Source: Iodobacter arcticus
Lineage (GTDB): Bacteria > Pseudomonadota > Gammaproteobacteria > Burkholderiales > Chitinibacteraceae
Direction of reading: 5' to 3'
Assembly: GCF_042664895.1 (NCBI RefSeq)
Contig: NZ_JBHTBQ010000004.1
Coordinates: forward strand, 124,001 to 188,000
Length of the DNA stretch: 64,000 nt
Below, one piece after another: positions 42,656 through 51,955 of this stretch. The translations under genes were made by a program, and so were the position numbers. Below the pieces are notes generated by a model. That model was not told the origin of the DNA. It saw only the letters and a list, made by a program, of their open reading frames with translations, and ran no database searches. The stretch's first letter is position 1, and each line of letters opens with the position of its first letter.

Positions 42656-42842
42656 CCTGACTTTGCCTTGCGCTACATCAGTAAGGGCAGGGCCTGTTGG
42701 GCGGTGGTGCAAGCGAAAAAGTTCCGCGGCACATTTGAACCTCGATGCCTCCACCCTAGCATGACGACGGGTGGTAGTAATCAAACCCTGTATGATACCC
42801 TATCGAGTTGACGTTAATAAATGTTTACGGGGTAAATCCGAC

Positions 42843-43130
42843 ATGTCCCTGTCTATTGAAGATGTAGCGCGCATCGCCCGCTTGTCCCGCATCGCGGTGA
42901 CCGGTGATGAATTAGCGGCTACCCAAGGCCAGTTAAACCAAATTCTTACTTTGATTGAAGAAATGCGCGCCGTCGATACCACAGGTATCGAGCCGATGGC
43001 GCATGCGCAAGATGTGATGCTGCGTCTGCGGGATGATGTGGCGCGTGAGCCTAATCGTCGCGAGGCATGGCAGGCGGTGGCGCCAGCGGTTGAAGCTGGT
43101 TTATATCTTGTTCCGCAAGTGATTGAGTGA
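42843..43130 (+). CDS. gatC: Asp-tRNA(Asn)/Glu-tRNA(Gln) amidotransferase subunit C
   Basis: 95 residues from MSLSIEDVARIARLSRI. The open frame extends 24 residues upstream, but the family begins here. Typical elements are VARIARLSRIAVTGDEL, LNQILTLIEEMRAVDTTGI and RDDVAREPNRRE. It clamps GatA and GatB together. First gene of gatCAB. Confidence 0.94.
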   Translation: MSLSIEDVARIARLSRIAVTGDELAATQGQLNQILTLIEEMRAVDTTGIEPMAHAQDVMLRLRDDVAREPNRREAWQAVAPAVEAGLYLVPQVIE

Positions 43131-43159
43131 GGGGCAGGGATCATCCCCGCTAAAAAATA

Positions 43160-44608
43160 ATGATAGAAAAATCAGTAAAACAACTGTCAGCCATGCTGTC
43201 AGCCAAAGAAATTTCTGCGGTTGAAATGGCCAGCGAATATTTAGCGCGTGCTAAAGCCATGAGCGACTTGAATGCCTTTATTACTTTGGACGAGGATAAA
43301 ACCCTTGCCGAAGCAAAAGCTGCTGATGCGCTGTTGGCAAGTGGGCAAGCTGGCGTGTTGACGGGTGTACCGATTGCGCAAAAAGATATTTTTTGTCAGC
43401 AGGGCTGGAAGACCACCTGTGGCTCCAAAATGCTGGATAACTTTGTTGCACCCTATGATGCCAATGTAATCGAGCTATGCCGCAAGGCGGGTTTGGTGAG
43501 CTTGGGCCGCACTAATATGGACGAGTTTGCGATGGGCTCATCCAATGAAAACAGCTTTTATGGCGCAGTAAAAAATCCTTGGGATAAATCCGCGGTGCCT
43601 GGTGGCTCATCAGGTGGCTCGGCTGCTGCGGTGGCTGCACGTTTGGCCCCGATTGCTACGGCAACGGACACCGGCGGATCGATTCGTCAGCCTGCGGCAT
43701 TTTGCGGTGTAACCGGCATTAAGCCTACTTACGGTATTGTTAGCCGCTTTGGCATGATCGCTTTCGCCAGCTCGCTCGATCAAGGTGGCCCGATTGGTAA
43801 AAGCGCCGAAGATTGCGCGCTGCTCCTGAATGTGATGGCGGGCTTCGACGAGCGTGATTCCACATCGCTTGAGTATGCCAAAGAAGATTACAGCCGCGAT
43901 TTAGCCGCGCCTCTGGCGGGTTTAAAAATTGGCCTGCCCAAGGAGTATTTTGCGGAAGGGCTGGCGAGCGATGTGGCTGCTGCCGTAGATGCAGCCATCA
44001 GCGAATACAAAAAGCTAGGCGCCACCATTGTGGAAGTCAGCTTACCCAATACCAAGCTGTCGATTCCTGCCTATTACGTCATTGCCCCGGCGGAGGCTTC
44101 GAGTAATCTAAGCCGATTTGATGGCGTGCGTTTTGGTCATCGTGCTGCGGAATATTCGGGCTTGGCTGAAATGTATGAAAAAAGCCGTGCGGAAGGCTTC
44201 GGCGCAGAAGTAAAACGCCGCATCCTGACCGGTACTTATGTACTGAGCCATGGTTATTACGATGCTTACTATCTGCAAGCGCAAAAAATCCGCCGCATTA
44301 TCGCCAACGATTTTCAAGCTGCGTTTGAGCATTGTGATCTGATTGCCGGGCCGGTTGCGCCAACGGCCGCGTGGAATCTGGGCGAGAAAAATGCCGACCC
44401 AACTGCGATGTATTTAGAAGATATCTACACGCTGGCGGTGAATTTGGCAGGCTTGCCAGGCATGAGCTTGCCAGCAGGCTTTGCTGCAAATGGCCGCCCG
44501 GTTGGCTTGCAACTGATTGGCAACTATTTCAGTGAAGCCAAAATGCTGAATGCGGCGCATCAATTGCAGCAAGTCACAGACTGGCACACGCGTGCGCCCA
44601 GCCTTTAA
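43160..44608 (+). CDS. gatA: Asp-tRNA(Asn)/Glu-tRNA(Gln) amidotransferase subunit A
   Basis: 482 residues. Amidase-signature hydrolase that frees ammonia from glutamine. The Ser-cisSer-Lys triad is visible: Lys in GVPIAQKDIF, cis-Ser in PGGSSGGSAAAVAA, and nucleophile Ser in TATDTGGSIRQPA. Start MIEKSVKQLSAMLSAKEIS. Acts with GatB and GatC to amidate misacylated Glu-tRNA(Gln) and possibly Asp-tRNA(Asn). Confidence 0.97.
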   Translation: MIEKSVKQLSAMLSAKEISAVEMASEYLARAKAMSDLNAFITLDEDKTLAEAKAADALLASGQAGVLTGVPIAQKDIFCQQGWKTTCGSKMLDNFVAPYDANVIELCRKAGLVSLGRTNMDEFAMGSSNENSFYGAVKNPWDKSAVPGGSSGGSAAAVAARLAPIATATDTGGSIRQPAAFCGVTGIKPTYGIVSRFGMIAFASSLDQGGPIGKSAEDCALLLNVMAGFDERDSTSLEYAKEDYSRDLAAPLAGLKIGLPKEYFAEGLASDVAAAVDAAISEYKKLGATIVEVSLPNTKLSIPAYYVIAPAEASSNLSRFDGVRFGHRAAEYSGLAEMYEKSRAEGFGAEVKRRILTGTYVLSHGYYDAYYLQAQKIRRIIANDFQAAFEHCDLIAGPVAPTAAWNLGEKNADPTAMYLEDIYTLAVNLAGLPGMSLPAGFAANGRPVGLQLIGNYFSEAKMLNAAHQLQQVTDWHTRAPSL

Positions 44609-44629
44609 CCCGTCACAGGAATCACCAAA

Positions 44630-46057
44630 ATGAAATGGGAAGTAGTGATCGGGCTGGAAGTGCATACCCAGCTCTCGACTCAGTCGAAAATTTTTTCCAG
44701 CGCCAGCACCGCTTACGGCGCTGAGCCAAATACACAGACTTCGGTTGTCGATGTAGCGATGCCGGGTGCCTTGCCGGTCATGAACCGTGGCGCGGTAGAG
44801 CGTGCGATTCAGCTGGGCTTGGCGATTGGCGGCAAGATTAATCGTAAGTCGATTTTTGCGCGTAAAAACTATTTTTACCCTGATTTGCCTAAGGGCTATC
44901 AGATCAGCCAGTTTGAACTGCCGGTGGTTGAGGGTGGTGCGATTGAGATTCAGGTTGGCGACGTCACGAAAGTCATTAATGTAACGCGTGCTCACTTGGA
45001 AGAAGACGCAGGTAAATCAGTGCACGAAGATTGCCACGGTATGACGGGAATTGACCTGAACCGTGCCGGTACTCCGCTGCTAGAAATCGTTTCCGAGCCA
45101 GAAATGCGCTCCGCTGCCGAGGCCGTTGCTTACGCAAAAGCCTTACATAGCTTGGTGACATGGATCGGTATTTGCGACGGTAATATGCAGGAAGGCAGTT
45201 TCCGTTGTGACGTGAATGTGTCGGTGCGCCCAGAAGGCCAGCAAGAATTAGGCACACGCCGCGAAATTAAAAACTTGAACAGCTTTAAGTTTATGGAACA
45301 GGCGATCAAGTTTGAAACGCAGTGGCAGATCGATCAGATCGAAGATGGGCATAAGATTCAGCAAGCCACCATCTTGTTTGATCCAGATAGCGGCGAAACC
45401 CGCATGATGCGCAGCAAGGAAGACGCGCACGATTATCGCTATTTCCCAGACCCAGATTTGCCGCCACTTTGCATCTCGGAAGACTGGATAGAGCGCGTTA
45501 AGAGTGAAATGAGCGAGCTGCCACAGCTGATGCGCGAGCGCTTTAGCACACAATACGGCTTGTCTGCTTATGACGCCAGCACCTTGACTAGCTCTAAAGA
45601 TATGGCTGTGTACTTTGAAGCCATGGTTGCCGCAGGCGCGGACGCTAAGCTCGCCGCCAACTGGATCATGGGCGATGTATCGGCCACGCTCAATCGTGAA
45701 GAAAAATCGATCAGTGATAGCCCGGTTTCTGCTGCCGCTTTGGCTAGTTTGGTGAAGCGTGTGATGGATAACACCATCAACAATAAAACCGCTAAAGACG
45801 TGCTGAAAAAGATGTGGGAATCAGGCGACACAGCGGACGTGATTATCGAGCGCGATGGTCTGAAGCAAACCACCGACACCGGTGCAATCGAAGCGATTAT
45901 CGACGAAGTGCTGGCAGCGAATGCTAAGGCGGTTGAAGAGTATAAGAGCGGCAAACTGGCTGCGATTAACTCCTTAATGGGCCAGTGTATGAAAGCCAGC
46001 AAGGGCAAAGCCAACCCAGGAATGGTGACTGAGATTCTGACTAAGAAACTAAGCTGA
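44630..46057 (+). CDS. gatB: Asp-tRNA(Asn)/Glu-tRNA(Gln) amidotransferase subunit B
   Basis: 475 residues. AGGAATCACCAAA precedes the ATG. The kinase-like GatB core carries WEVVIGLEVHTQLSTQSKIF, FYPDLPKGYQISQ and DFNRAGTPLLEI-type GIDLNRAGTPLLEIVSEPEM. The C-terminal YqeY-like helical tail from about 330 binds tRNA (NNKTAKDVLKKMWESGD). A terminator follows. Confidence 0.97.
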   Translation: MKWEVVIGLEVHTQLSTQSKIFSSASTAYGAEPNTQTSVVDVAMPGALPVMNRGAVERAIQLGLAIGGKINRKSIFARKNYFYPDLPKGYQISQFELPVVEGGAIEIQVGDVTKVINVTRAHLEEDAGKSVHEDCHGMTGIDLNRAGTPLLEIVSEPEMRSAAEAVAYAKALHSLVTWIGICDGNMQEGSFRCDVNVSVRPEGQQELGTRREIKNLNSFKFMEQAIKFETQWQIDQIEDGHKIQQATILFDPDSGETRMMRSKEDAHDYRYFPDPDLPPLCISEDWIERVKSEMSELPQLMRERFSTQYGLSAYDASTLTSSKDMAVYFEAMVAAGADAKLAANWIMGDVSATLNREEKSISDSPVSAAALASLVKRVMDNTINNKTAKDVLKKMWESGDTADVIIERDGLKQTTDTGAIEAIIDEVLAANAKAVEEYKSGKLAAINSLMGQCMKASKGKANPGMVTEILTKKLS

Positions 46058-46072
46058 TGATTGCTTAGTTGT

Positions 46073-46107
46073 TAAAAATAGCGAGTCTACGGGCTCGCTA
46101 TTTTTTT
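46073..46107 (+). terminator. rho-independent terminator after gatB
   Basis: Stem AAATAGCGAG / CTCGCTATTT with 8-nt loop and seven T. Confidence 0.9.
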
Positions 46108-46115
46108 GCAAAAAT

Positions 46116-46508
46116 GTAGGGCGGCTGAAACCCTTGAGCAATGCTGAATAAATACGCGGGTTTCACCCCATGTGTGTTAAGCAATTTGTTTTTTAGTAGT
46201 AAACAACGAACCAGCATATATAACCACACTCTCTGTATAGGGCTTAAATCTCCCCTTGAAACACGCCGGTGCGAGGAACAAGCGGGGCGGGGTTTCGGCA
46301 AGGGAGCGAGGCAGCGCGCCAATCCCGCCCGCCGCCGACTCGATTGGACCGCAGAAGGGGCTTTCGTGTTATTGGTGTTGTGGTTTGGCTTCGTTTCTTG
46401 GCCACACAAGAAAGGAAGGTCCCGCGGGACGCCCGCACCTAAATCAACGTGCCGAAGGCACTAAAAAGATCTTTTTGTATTTTGGTTAGCGCACATGGAG
46501 TTTCACCC
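46116..46508. mobile_element. GTAGGG-type repeat split by a 332-bp insertion with terminal inverted repeats
   Basis: From 46116 the sequence matches, in reverse orientation, the internal hairpin of the two MITEs (TTGAGCAATGCTGAATAAAT). It is interrupted after TTTCACCC (46161-46168) and resumes after a second TTTCACCC (46501-46508) with TCCCTAT, the expected closing end. The inserted 46169-46500 is bounded by CCATGTGTGTTAA and TTAGCGCACATGG, inverted repeats matching 11 of 13. Its middle is GC-rich and non-coding. Reads as a non-autonomous insertion inside an older repeat. Confidence 0.6.
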
Positions 46509-46739
46509 TCCCTATGAATGATGCGATGCTTGTAAAGCATTAGCGATCACCAAAGCGTTGCATGCCGCCTTTGTTCTAACTTGCGGTTTCTCTGTGTTCT
46601 GCTTTTTAAACTCCGTGTTCTCTGTGTCTACAGATTTAAGGTTTTTTCTCAACTTTTTTCACAAAAATCCGCTTTAAGGCTGTTGCTTAAAAATTAGGCA
46701 GGCGTTAGAATGCGCGGCCTTTTACTGCGCCAGCAGCAT
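46509..46739. other. gap before dusB with a degraded TCCGTG-type repeat
   Basis: Around 46578-46645 lie CTCTGTGTTCTG, AACTCCGTGTTCTCTGTGTC, remnants of the TCCGTG repeat family seen at 51778, 55111 and 60713. No gene is seen. Confidence 0.45.
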
Positions 46740-47780
46740 ATGCATATCGGCCCCTATCCCCTTGTAAATAATCTGATTGTCGCCCCCATGGCGGGTGTGA
46801 CCGATCGTCCTTTTCGCATGCTTTGCAAGCGATTTGGCGCGGGACATGCGGTGAGCGAGATGATTACGGCTGACAGCAGCATGCGCTCGCACCAGAAGAC
46901 CTTACACCGCGCTAATTTTGAAGGCGAACTTGCGCCGGTTTCCGCGCAAATTGCCGGTTCTGATCCAGAATTACTCGCTGCCGCGGCGCGGCATAATGTG
47001 GCGCACGGCGCGCAAATCATTGATATTAATATGGGCTGCCCGGTTAAAAAGGTTTGCAATAAGCTGGCGGGTTCAGCCCTGTTGCAAAATGAAGACTTAG
47101 TTGCAAAGATTCTGCATGCCGTGGTGCGCGCCGTAGATGTGCCAGTTACACTGAAAACCCGCCTCGGCTTTGCCAATGGCGAAGAAAACATTATGCGTGT
47201 GGCCAAAATAGCTGAAGAAGCAGGGATAGCCGCGCTGGCTATTCATGGCCGAACGCGTGAAGATATGTACTTGGGCAACGCGCGCTATGCTTTGATTGCT
47301 CAAGTAAAACAATCGATTCAGATTCCTGTGATCGCCAATGGCGATATTGATAGCCCGCAAAAAGCGGCGCTGGTGCTTAAAGAAACTGGTGCAGATGCAA
47401 TTATGATTGGGCGGGCAGCGCAGGGCAGGCCGTGGATTTTCCGCGAAATTGCCCATTATCTGGCTAGCGGTGAGCTTTTGCCCGCGCCCGAAGTGGTAGA
47501 GGTTCGCGATGTATTGCTCGGCCATCTGGATGATCTTTATGCCTTTTATGGCGAATACTCTGGCTGCCGTATTGCGCGTAAACATATTGCTTGGTACACC
47601 AAAGGCTTACGCGGCAGTAATGAATTTCGCCAGTCTATGTATGCTCAGGAATCGACTTCGGGGCAGGCCAACGCCACCCGTAATTACTTTGATGGCTTGC
47701 TTACCCTTGGTGAGCGCTTGCAGTTTGATGATTTAGCCGTAGATACAGAATCACAAAAAAATGAATCGGGAGATTTATGA
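46740..47780 (+). CDS. dusB: tRNA-dihydrouridine synthase B
   Basis: 346 residues from MHIGPYPLVNNLIVAPMAG, matching the family N-terminus; an ATG ten codons upstream is possible. FMN-dependent TIM-barrel reductase of tRNA uridines. Visible are APMAGVTDRPFR, INMGCPVKKVCNKLAGSALL (catalytic Cys in the loop), the LKTRLGF strand, IHGRTRE and GADAIMIGRAAQGRPWIF. It overlaps fis by 4 nt, the classic dusB-fis unit. Confidence 0.96.
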   Translation: MHIGPYPLVNNLIVAPMAGVTDRPFRMLCKRFGAGHAVSEMITADSSMRSHQKTLHRANFEGELAPVSAQIAGSDPELLAAAARHNVAHGAQIIDINMGCPVKKVCNKLAGSALLQNEDLVAKILHAVVRAVDVPVTLKTRLGFANGEENIMRVAKIAEEAGIAALAIHGRTREDMYLGNARYALIAQVKQSIQIPVIANGDIDSPQKAALVLKETGADAIMIGRAAQGRPWIFREIAHYLASGELLPAPEVVEVRDVLLGHLDDLYAFYGEYSGCRIARKHIAWYTKGLRGSNEFRQSMYAQESTSGQANATRNYFDGLLTLGERLQFDDLAVDTESQKNESGDL

Positions 47781-48016
47781 GTACTCAAACCGATCTGATC
47801 GCCGAGGCGATTTACGCTTCTCTCGATCAGTATTTCCAGGACCTGGACGGCGAACCGCCGTGTGCAATGTACGATATGGTCTTGGCTCGTGTTGAAAAGC
47901 CACTGTTAGAATTAGTATTAGAACGCGTAGAGGGCAATCAGACCCGAGCGGCCGATATGCTGGGTATTAACCGCAATACCTTGCGTAAGAAATTACAGAT
48001 TTACGATTTACTGTAA
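47777..48016 (+). CDS. fis: Fis nucleoid-associated DNA-binding protein
   Basis: 79 residues, shorter than the 98 of E. coli but usual for betaproteobacteria. The C-terminal helix-turn-helix is evident (EGNQTRAADMLGINRNTLRK then KLQIY). It binds and bends DNA as a dimer and affects rRNA promoters and recombination. ATGA overlap with dusB. Confidence 0.95.
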   Translation: MSTQTDLIAEAIYASLDQYFQDLDGEPPCAMYDMVLARVEKPLLELVLERVEGNQTRAADMLGINRNTLRKKLQIYDLL

Positions 48017-48065
48017 GTTTTCACAAGAAACGTGTTGTATCTTTATATACAGGGAAGCTGAAATC

Positions 48066-49628
48066 ATGACCAAAATTACCCGCGCGCTTATCAGCGTATC
48101 CGATAAAACCGGTGTGCTCGATTTTGCCAAGGCATTGGCAGCGCAAGGCGTTGAAATTTTGTCCACAGGTGGGACTGCCAAATTATTTAGCGACAACGGC
48201 GTGCCTGTGATCGAAGTGGCTGATTACACCGGCTTTCCTGAAATGCTCGATGGGCGTGTAAAAACGCTGCATCCAAAAATCCATGGCGGTATTTTAGGCC
48301 GTCGCGATTTACCTGCACACGTGGCGACGATGGCAGAACACCAAATCGGCAATATCGATTTAGTCTGCGTGAATCTCTACCCATTTGAAGCGACCATTGC
48401 TAAGCCTGATTGCAGCTACGAAGATGCGATTGAAAATATCGACATTGGCGGCCCAGCCATGGTGCGCTCAGCCGCAAAAAACCATGCGCATGTGGCGATT
48501 GTGACTGATGCCAGCGATTACGCTGATCTGATCAAAGAAATGCAAGCCAACGACGGTTCTTTATTATTGGCTACCCGTAAAGTGCTGGCAAAAAAAGCCT
48601 TTAGCCATACCGCTGCTTACGATGGTGCGATTTCTAACTACCTGACTGCGCTTACTAGCGACGGCGAGAAAAAATCTTATCCTGATCGCCTAAATATGCA
48701 ATTCGTTAAAGTGCAAGATATGCGCTACGGCGAAAACCCGCATCAAAGCGCAGCTTTCTATCGTGATATCGATCCGGCTATGGGTAGTCTTGCGGCTTAC
48801 AAGCAATTACAAGGCAAAGAGTTAAGCTACAACAATGTGGCCGATTCTGATGCAGCTTGGGAATGCGTGAAGCAGTTTGCAGAGCCGGCTTGTGTGATTG
48901 TGAAGCACGCTAATCCCTGCGGCGTGGGCTTAGGGAGCGATAGTTACTCAGCCTATCGTCTTGCTTTTGCAACCGATACCACTAGTGCATTTGGCGGCAT
49001 TATCGCGTTTAACCAAACGGTGGATGCCGATACGGCAGAAGCGGTTTCCAAGCAATTTATGGAAGTATTGATTGCGCCTGCGTATACCTCAGAAGCCTTG
49101 GCTTTGCTGGCTAAAAAGCAAAATGTTCGCGTACTGGAAGTGCCGGTAGAGCAGGGCGCTAATCGCTTTGATGTGAAACGCGTAGGCGGCGGCTTGCTGG
49201 TGCAAACACCGGATTCGCACATTCTGACCTTAAATGACTTGAAAGTAGTCACCAAGCTGCAGCCAACAGAAGCTCAGCTTAAAGATCTGCTCTTTGCCTG
49301 GAATGTGGCCAAGTTTGTTAAATCAAACGCCATTGTATTCTGCGGTAAAGGCCAAACACTGGGTGTGGGCGCTGGCCAGATGAGCCGTGTGGATTCAACC
49401 AAAATTGCGGCGATTAAAGCAAAAAGCGCGGGTCTTGATTTACGTGGCTCGGTGGCCGCGTCTGATGCTTTCTTCCCCTTCCGTGATGGCGTAGATGTAA
49501 TTGCAGAGAACGGTGTTGCCGCAATTATTCAGCCGGGTGGCTCGGTGCGTGACGATGAAGTGATTGCTGCTGCGGATGAGCATGGCATTGCAATGGTCGT
49601 GACAGGGATTCGTCATTTCCGTCATTAA
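48066..49628 (+). CDS. purH: bifunctional AICAR formyltransferase/IMP cyclohydrolase
   Basis: 520 residues. Last two steps of IMP synthesis. The N-terminal MGS-like cyclohydrolase carries ALISVSDKTGVLDFAKAL, STGGTAKLF and VKTLHPKIHGGILGRRD. The C-terminal formyltransferase carries DMRYGENPHQSAAFYRD, VIVKHANPCGVG and the closing GGSVRDDEVIAAADEHG. It shares its strand and interval with purD, with pagP between. Confidence 0.97.
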   Translation: MTKITRALISVSDKTGVLDFAKALAAQGVEILSTGGTAKLFSDNGVPVIEVADYTGFPEMLDGRVKTLHPKIHGGILGRRDLPAHVATMAEHQIGNIDLVCVNLYPFEATIAKPDCSYEDAIENIDIGGPAMVRSAAKNHAHVAIVTDASDYADLIKEMQANDGSLLLATRKVLAKKAFSHTAAYDGAISNYLTALTSDGEKKSYPDRLNMQFVKVQDMRYGENPHQSAAFYRDIDPAMGSLAAYKQLQGKELSYNNVADSDAAWECVKQFAEPACVIVKHANPCGVGLGSDSYSAYRLAFATDTTSAFGGIIAFNQTVDADTAEAVSKQFMEVLIAPAYTSEALALLAKKQNVRVLEVPVEQGANRFDVKRVGGGLLVQTPDSHILTLNDLKVVTKLQPTEAQLKDLLFAWNVAKFVKSNAIVFCGKGQTLGVGAGQMSRVDSTKIAAIKAKSAGLDLRGSVAASDAFFPFRDGVDVIAENGVAAIIQPGGSVRDDEVIAAADEHGIAMVVTGIRHFRH

Positions 49629-49755
49629 TTTGGCGGATAGAATATCTAACCGCGGGGAAAAAATTCTCCGCTCATTGTGTTTATGGTATTGAGCTGTGTG
49701 TTTACTTGAGTTGCCGACGATGCGTCGGTGCTTGTGAAATATTTTGGTTGAGAAG

Positions 49756-50313
49756 ATGAAAAAACTGTTTGCCACTCTTTGCTTGCTGATCGCCTTACCT
49801 GCATCTGCAATAGATTGCTCCAATATGTGGGATTGGGCGGCGGCTGCTTGTCAGCGTGTGGATAAAATAAATAGGGAAGGTAAGAATGATCTGCTGGTTT
49901 CCGGTTATTCCTGGCATGACCGTTCAACTTATACTGCTGACAAGCTTGAAGACTTTCAGGAGTTTGCTTACGGTGGCGGCTTGGGTAAGCGTATTACGGA
50001 TGAAAACAATAATCAGGAATTTATCTACGGGATGATTTTTGCTGATTCGCATAATCAGCCACAACTACAGGTTGGCTATATGCGTCTTTGGTATTGGCCG
50101 ATTGTTGGGGAGTTATCAGCGGGCTTGGGAGTGTCTTTACAGCTTATTTCACGTCAAGATGTGGTCGGTGGAATACCATTTCCTGCGCCTTTGCCTATTG
50201 CATCGGTTCGCTACGGCAAGGCCTCTTTGATTGGCACCTTTATCCCAAGGCTGAATGGCCAGTTGAATAATGGCAATGTGGCTTATGTTTTTGGCCGCTA
50301 CGAATTCGATTAA
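49756..50313 (+). CDS. pagP: lipid A palmitoyltransferase PagP
   Basis: 185 residues from MKKLFATLCLLIALPASA (signal peptide, cut near 18); a TTG four codons upstream was rejected. PagP is an outer-membrane eight-stranded barrel that moves palmitate from phospholipid to lipid A. Catalytic residues known in E. coli (His, Asp, Ser) correspond to His54 (YSWHDRST), Asp97 and Ser98 (IFADSHNQ). The C-terminal strands PLPIASVRYGKASLIGTFIP and NNGNVAYVFGRYEF match the family, with a terminal aromatic. Its place between purH and purD is unusual. Confidence 0.85.
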   Translation: MKKLFATLCLLIALPASAIDCSNMWDWAAAACQRVDKINREGKNDLLVSGYSWHDRSTYTADKLEDFQEFAYGGGLGKRITDENNNQEFIYGMIFADSHNQPQLQVGYMRLWYWPIVGELSAGLGVSLQLISRQDVVGGIPFPAPLPIASVRYGKASLIGTFIPRLNGQLNNGNVAYVFGRYEFD

Positions 50314-50327
50314 CAGGAAATAAATTA

Positions 50328-51605
50328 ATGAATATTTTGGTAATTGGTTCGGGTGGTCGTGAGCATGCGCTGGCTTGGAAAATTGCGCAGTCGCAGCGCG
50401 TTGGCAAAGTATTTGTCGCTCCGGGCAATGCAGGCACGGCATTAGAAAAAGACTTGATCAACGTTGATATCACGGCCATTGACGAGCTGATCGAATTTGC
50501 TAAAGCAGAAAATATTGCCATTACCGTTGTGGGGCCAGAAGCACCCTTGTCGCAAGGTGTGGTTGATGCTTTTCGCGCTGCAGATTTAAAAATATTTGGC
50601 CCAACCCGCGCCGCCGCACAGCTGGAATGGTCTAAAGATTTTGCCAAAGCCTTTATGCAGCGCCATGGCATTCCCACAGCGGCTTACCAGACCTTTGCCA
50701 GTGCGGATGAAGCGCACGCTTATATCAAGGCGCAGGGCGCACCGATTGTCATCAAGGCCGATGGCCTAGCGGCTGGCAAGGGCGTGGTCGTAGCAATGAC
50801 GCTGGATGAAGCACACGCTGCGGTTGATTCCATGCTGTCGGATAATAAATTTGGCGATGCGGGCGCTCGGGTGGTGATCGAAGAGTGTCTGGTCGGTGAA
50901 GAAGCCAGTTTTATTGTGATGGTCGATGGCAAGAATGTGCTTGCGATGGCTTCTAGCCAAGATCATAAACGCCTTCTGGATGGCGATGAAGGCCCAAATA
51001 CCGGTGGCATGGGCGCGTATAGCCCAGCGCCTGTGGTGACGCCTGATGTACATGCCAAAGTGATGCGCGAAGTGATTTTGCCTACCGTGCAAGGTATGGC
51101 TAAAGATGGCTCTGTGTTTACCGGCTTTTTGTACGCTGGCCTGATGATCGATACTTTGGGCAATCCTAAAGTCATCGAATATAACTGCCGTTTTGGTGAC
51201 CCTGAAACCCAGCCGATTATGTTGCGTTTAAAAAGCGATTTTGTCACCCTGCTCGAGCACGGTGTGAATGGCACGCTGGATCAGATCGAAGCCGAATGGG
51301 ATAGACGCGTGGCAATGGGCGTGGTGATGGCTGCGGCTAATTACCCGGAAACCCCGCGTAAAGGCGATTTAATTTCAGGCCTACCAACGGTGGCCTTAGA
51401 AGACGGCCATGTTTTCCATGCGGGTACTACGCTTAACGAACAAGGTGAAGCCATCACCGCCGGTGGTCGTGTCCTTTGCGTTACGGCTTTTGGCGATAGC
51501 TTTAAAATGGCGCAAAAACGCGCTTATCAAATCTTGGCAGGCGTTTCATTTGCAGGCGCGCAATACCGTAGTGATATCGGCTGGCGAGCGATTGGCCGTA
51601 AGTAA
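50328..51605 (+). CDS. purD: phosphoribosylamine-glycine ligase
   Basis: 425 residues. ATP-grasp enzyme making GAR in purine synthesis. N-terminal NILVIGSGGREHALAWKIAQ, APGNAGTALEKD, then the ATP-binding IVIKADGLAAGKGVVVA, HKRLLDGDEGPNTGGMGAYS and EYNCRFGDPETQP. It starts 14 nt after pagP (AGGAAATAA upstream), so the two are probably co-transcribed. Confidence 0.97.
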   Translation: MNILVIGSGGREHALAWKIAQSQRVGKVFVAPGNAGTALEKDLINVDITAIDELIEFAKAENIAITVVGPEAPLSQGVVDAFRAADLKIFGPTRAAAQLEWSKDFAKAFMQRHGIPTAAYQTFASADEAHAYIKAQGAPIVIKADGLAAGKGVVVAMTLDEAHAAVDSMLSDNKFGDAGARVVIEECLVGEEASFIVMVDGKNVLAMASSQDHKRLLDGDEGPNTGGMGAYSPAPVVTPDVHAKVMREVILPTVQGMAKDGSVFTGFLYAGLMIDTLGNPKVIEYNCRFGDPETQPIMLRLKSDFVTLLEHGVNGTLDQIEAEWDRRVAMGVVMAAANYPETPRKGDLISGLPTVALEDGHVFHAGTTLNEQGEAITAGGRVLCVTAFGDSFKMAQKRAYQILAGVSFAGAQYRSDIGWRAIGRK

Positions 51606-51620
51606 TATTTAACGCCAAAG

Positions 51621-51650
51621 AGAAAAGCCATGCACTGCATGGCTTTTTTT
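51621..51650 (+). terminator. rho-independent terminator after purD
   Basis: Stem AAAGCCATGCA / TGCATGGCTTT followed by T-run. Confidence 0.9.
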
Positions 51651-51777
51651 ATGCCCTTTAATTGGCGAATTTCAACGAGGCTCTGAAGGTCTATACCACT
51701 AGTGGCGAGAAATGACAGACTTCAGGATTTGAAGACGCTTAAAAGAACAGAATAAATGGCTTTTCTTAAAGAATACT

Positions 51778-51817
51778 TTCTTCCGTGAAACTCCGTGGTT
51801 CAAGGTTTGGGTTTTGC
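51778..51817. repeat. TCCGTG-type dispersed repeat
   Basis: TTCCGTGAAACTCCGTGGTT followed by CAAGGTTTGGGTTTTG. The same phrase occurs at 55111-55178 and, inverted, at 60713-60775. The rest of the purD-feoA gap holds nothing recognisable apart from a weak Fur-like AATGAGAATGG (minus) near 51936-51946. Confidence 0.65.
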
Positions 51818-51955
51818 TGAGTAACATAGGGGCGTGTAATTATTTGCCTCAGCTTTGGAGCTGATACAGGTCAAGCTTGGGTGGCTTTGGAATTGACGCT
51901 GCTCTCTATGCGGCAGATGATAAGTGTAAGAAAAACCATTCTCATTGCCGCCATC

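Noticed and set aside
46141..46489. Overlapping ORFs of 64-107 residues in the gatB-dusB gap
   Set aside because: Composition and Arg/Pro-rich translation fit a non-coding repeat insertion; several frames are open at once and none has a start site.
51900..51955. Fur box upstream of feoA
   Set aside because: Only one half-site (AATGAGAAT) resembles the consensus; too weak to list as a site.
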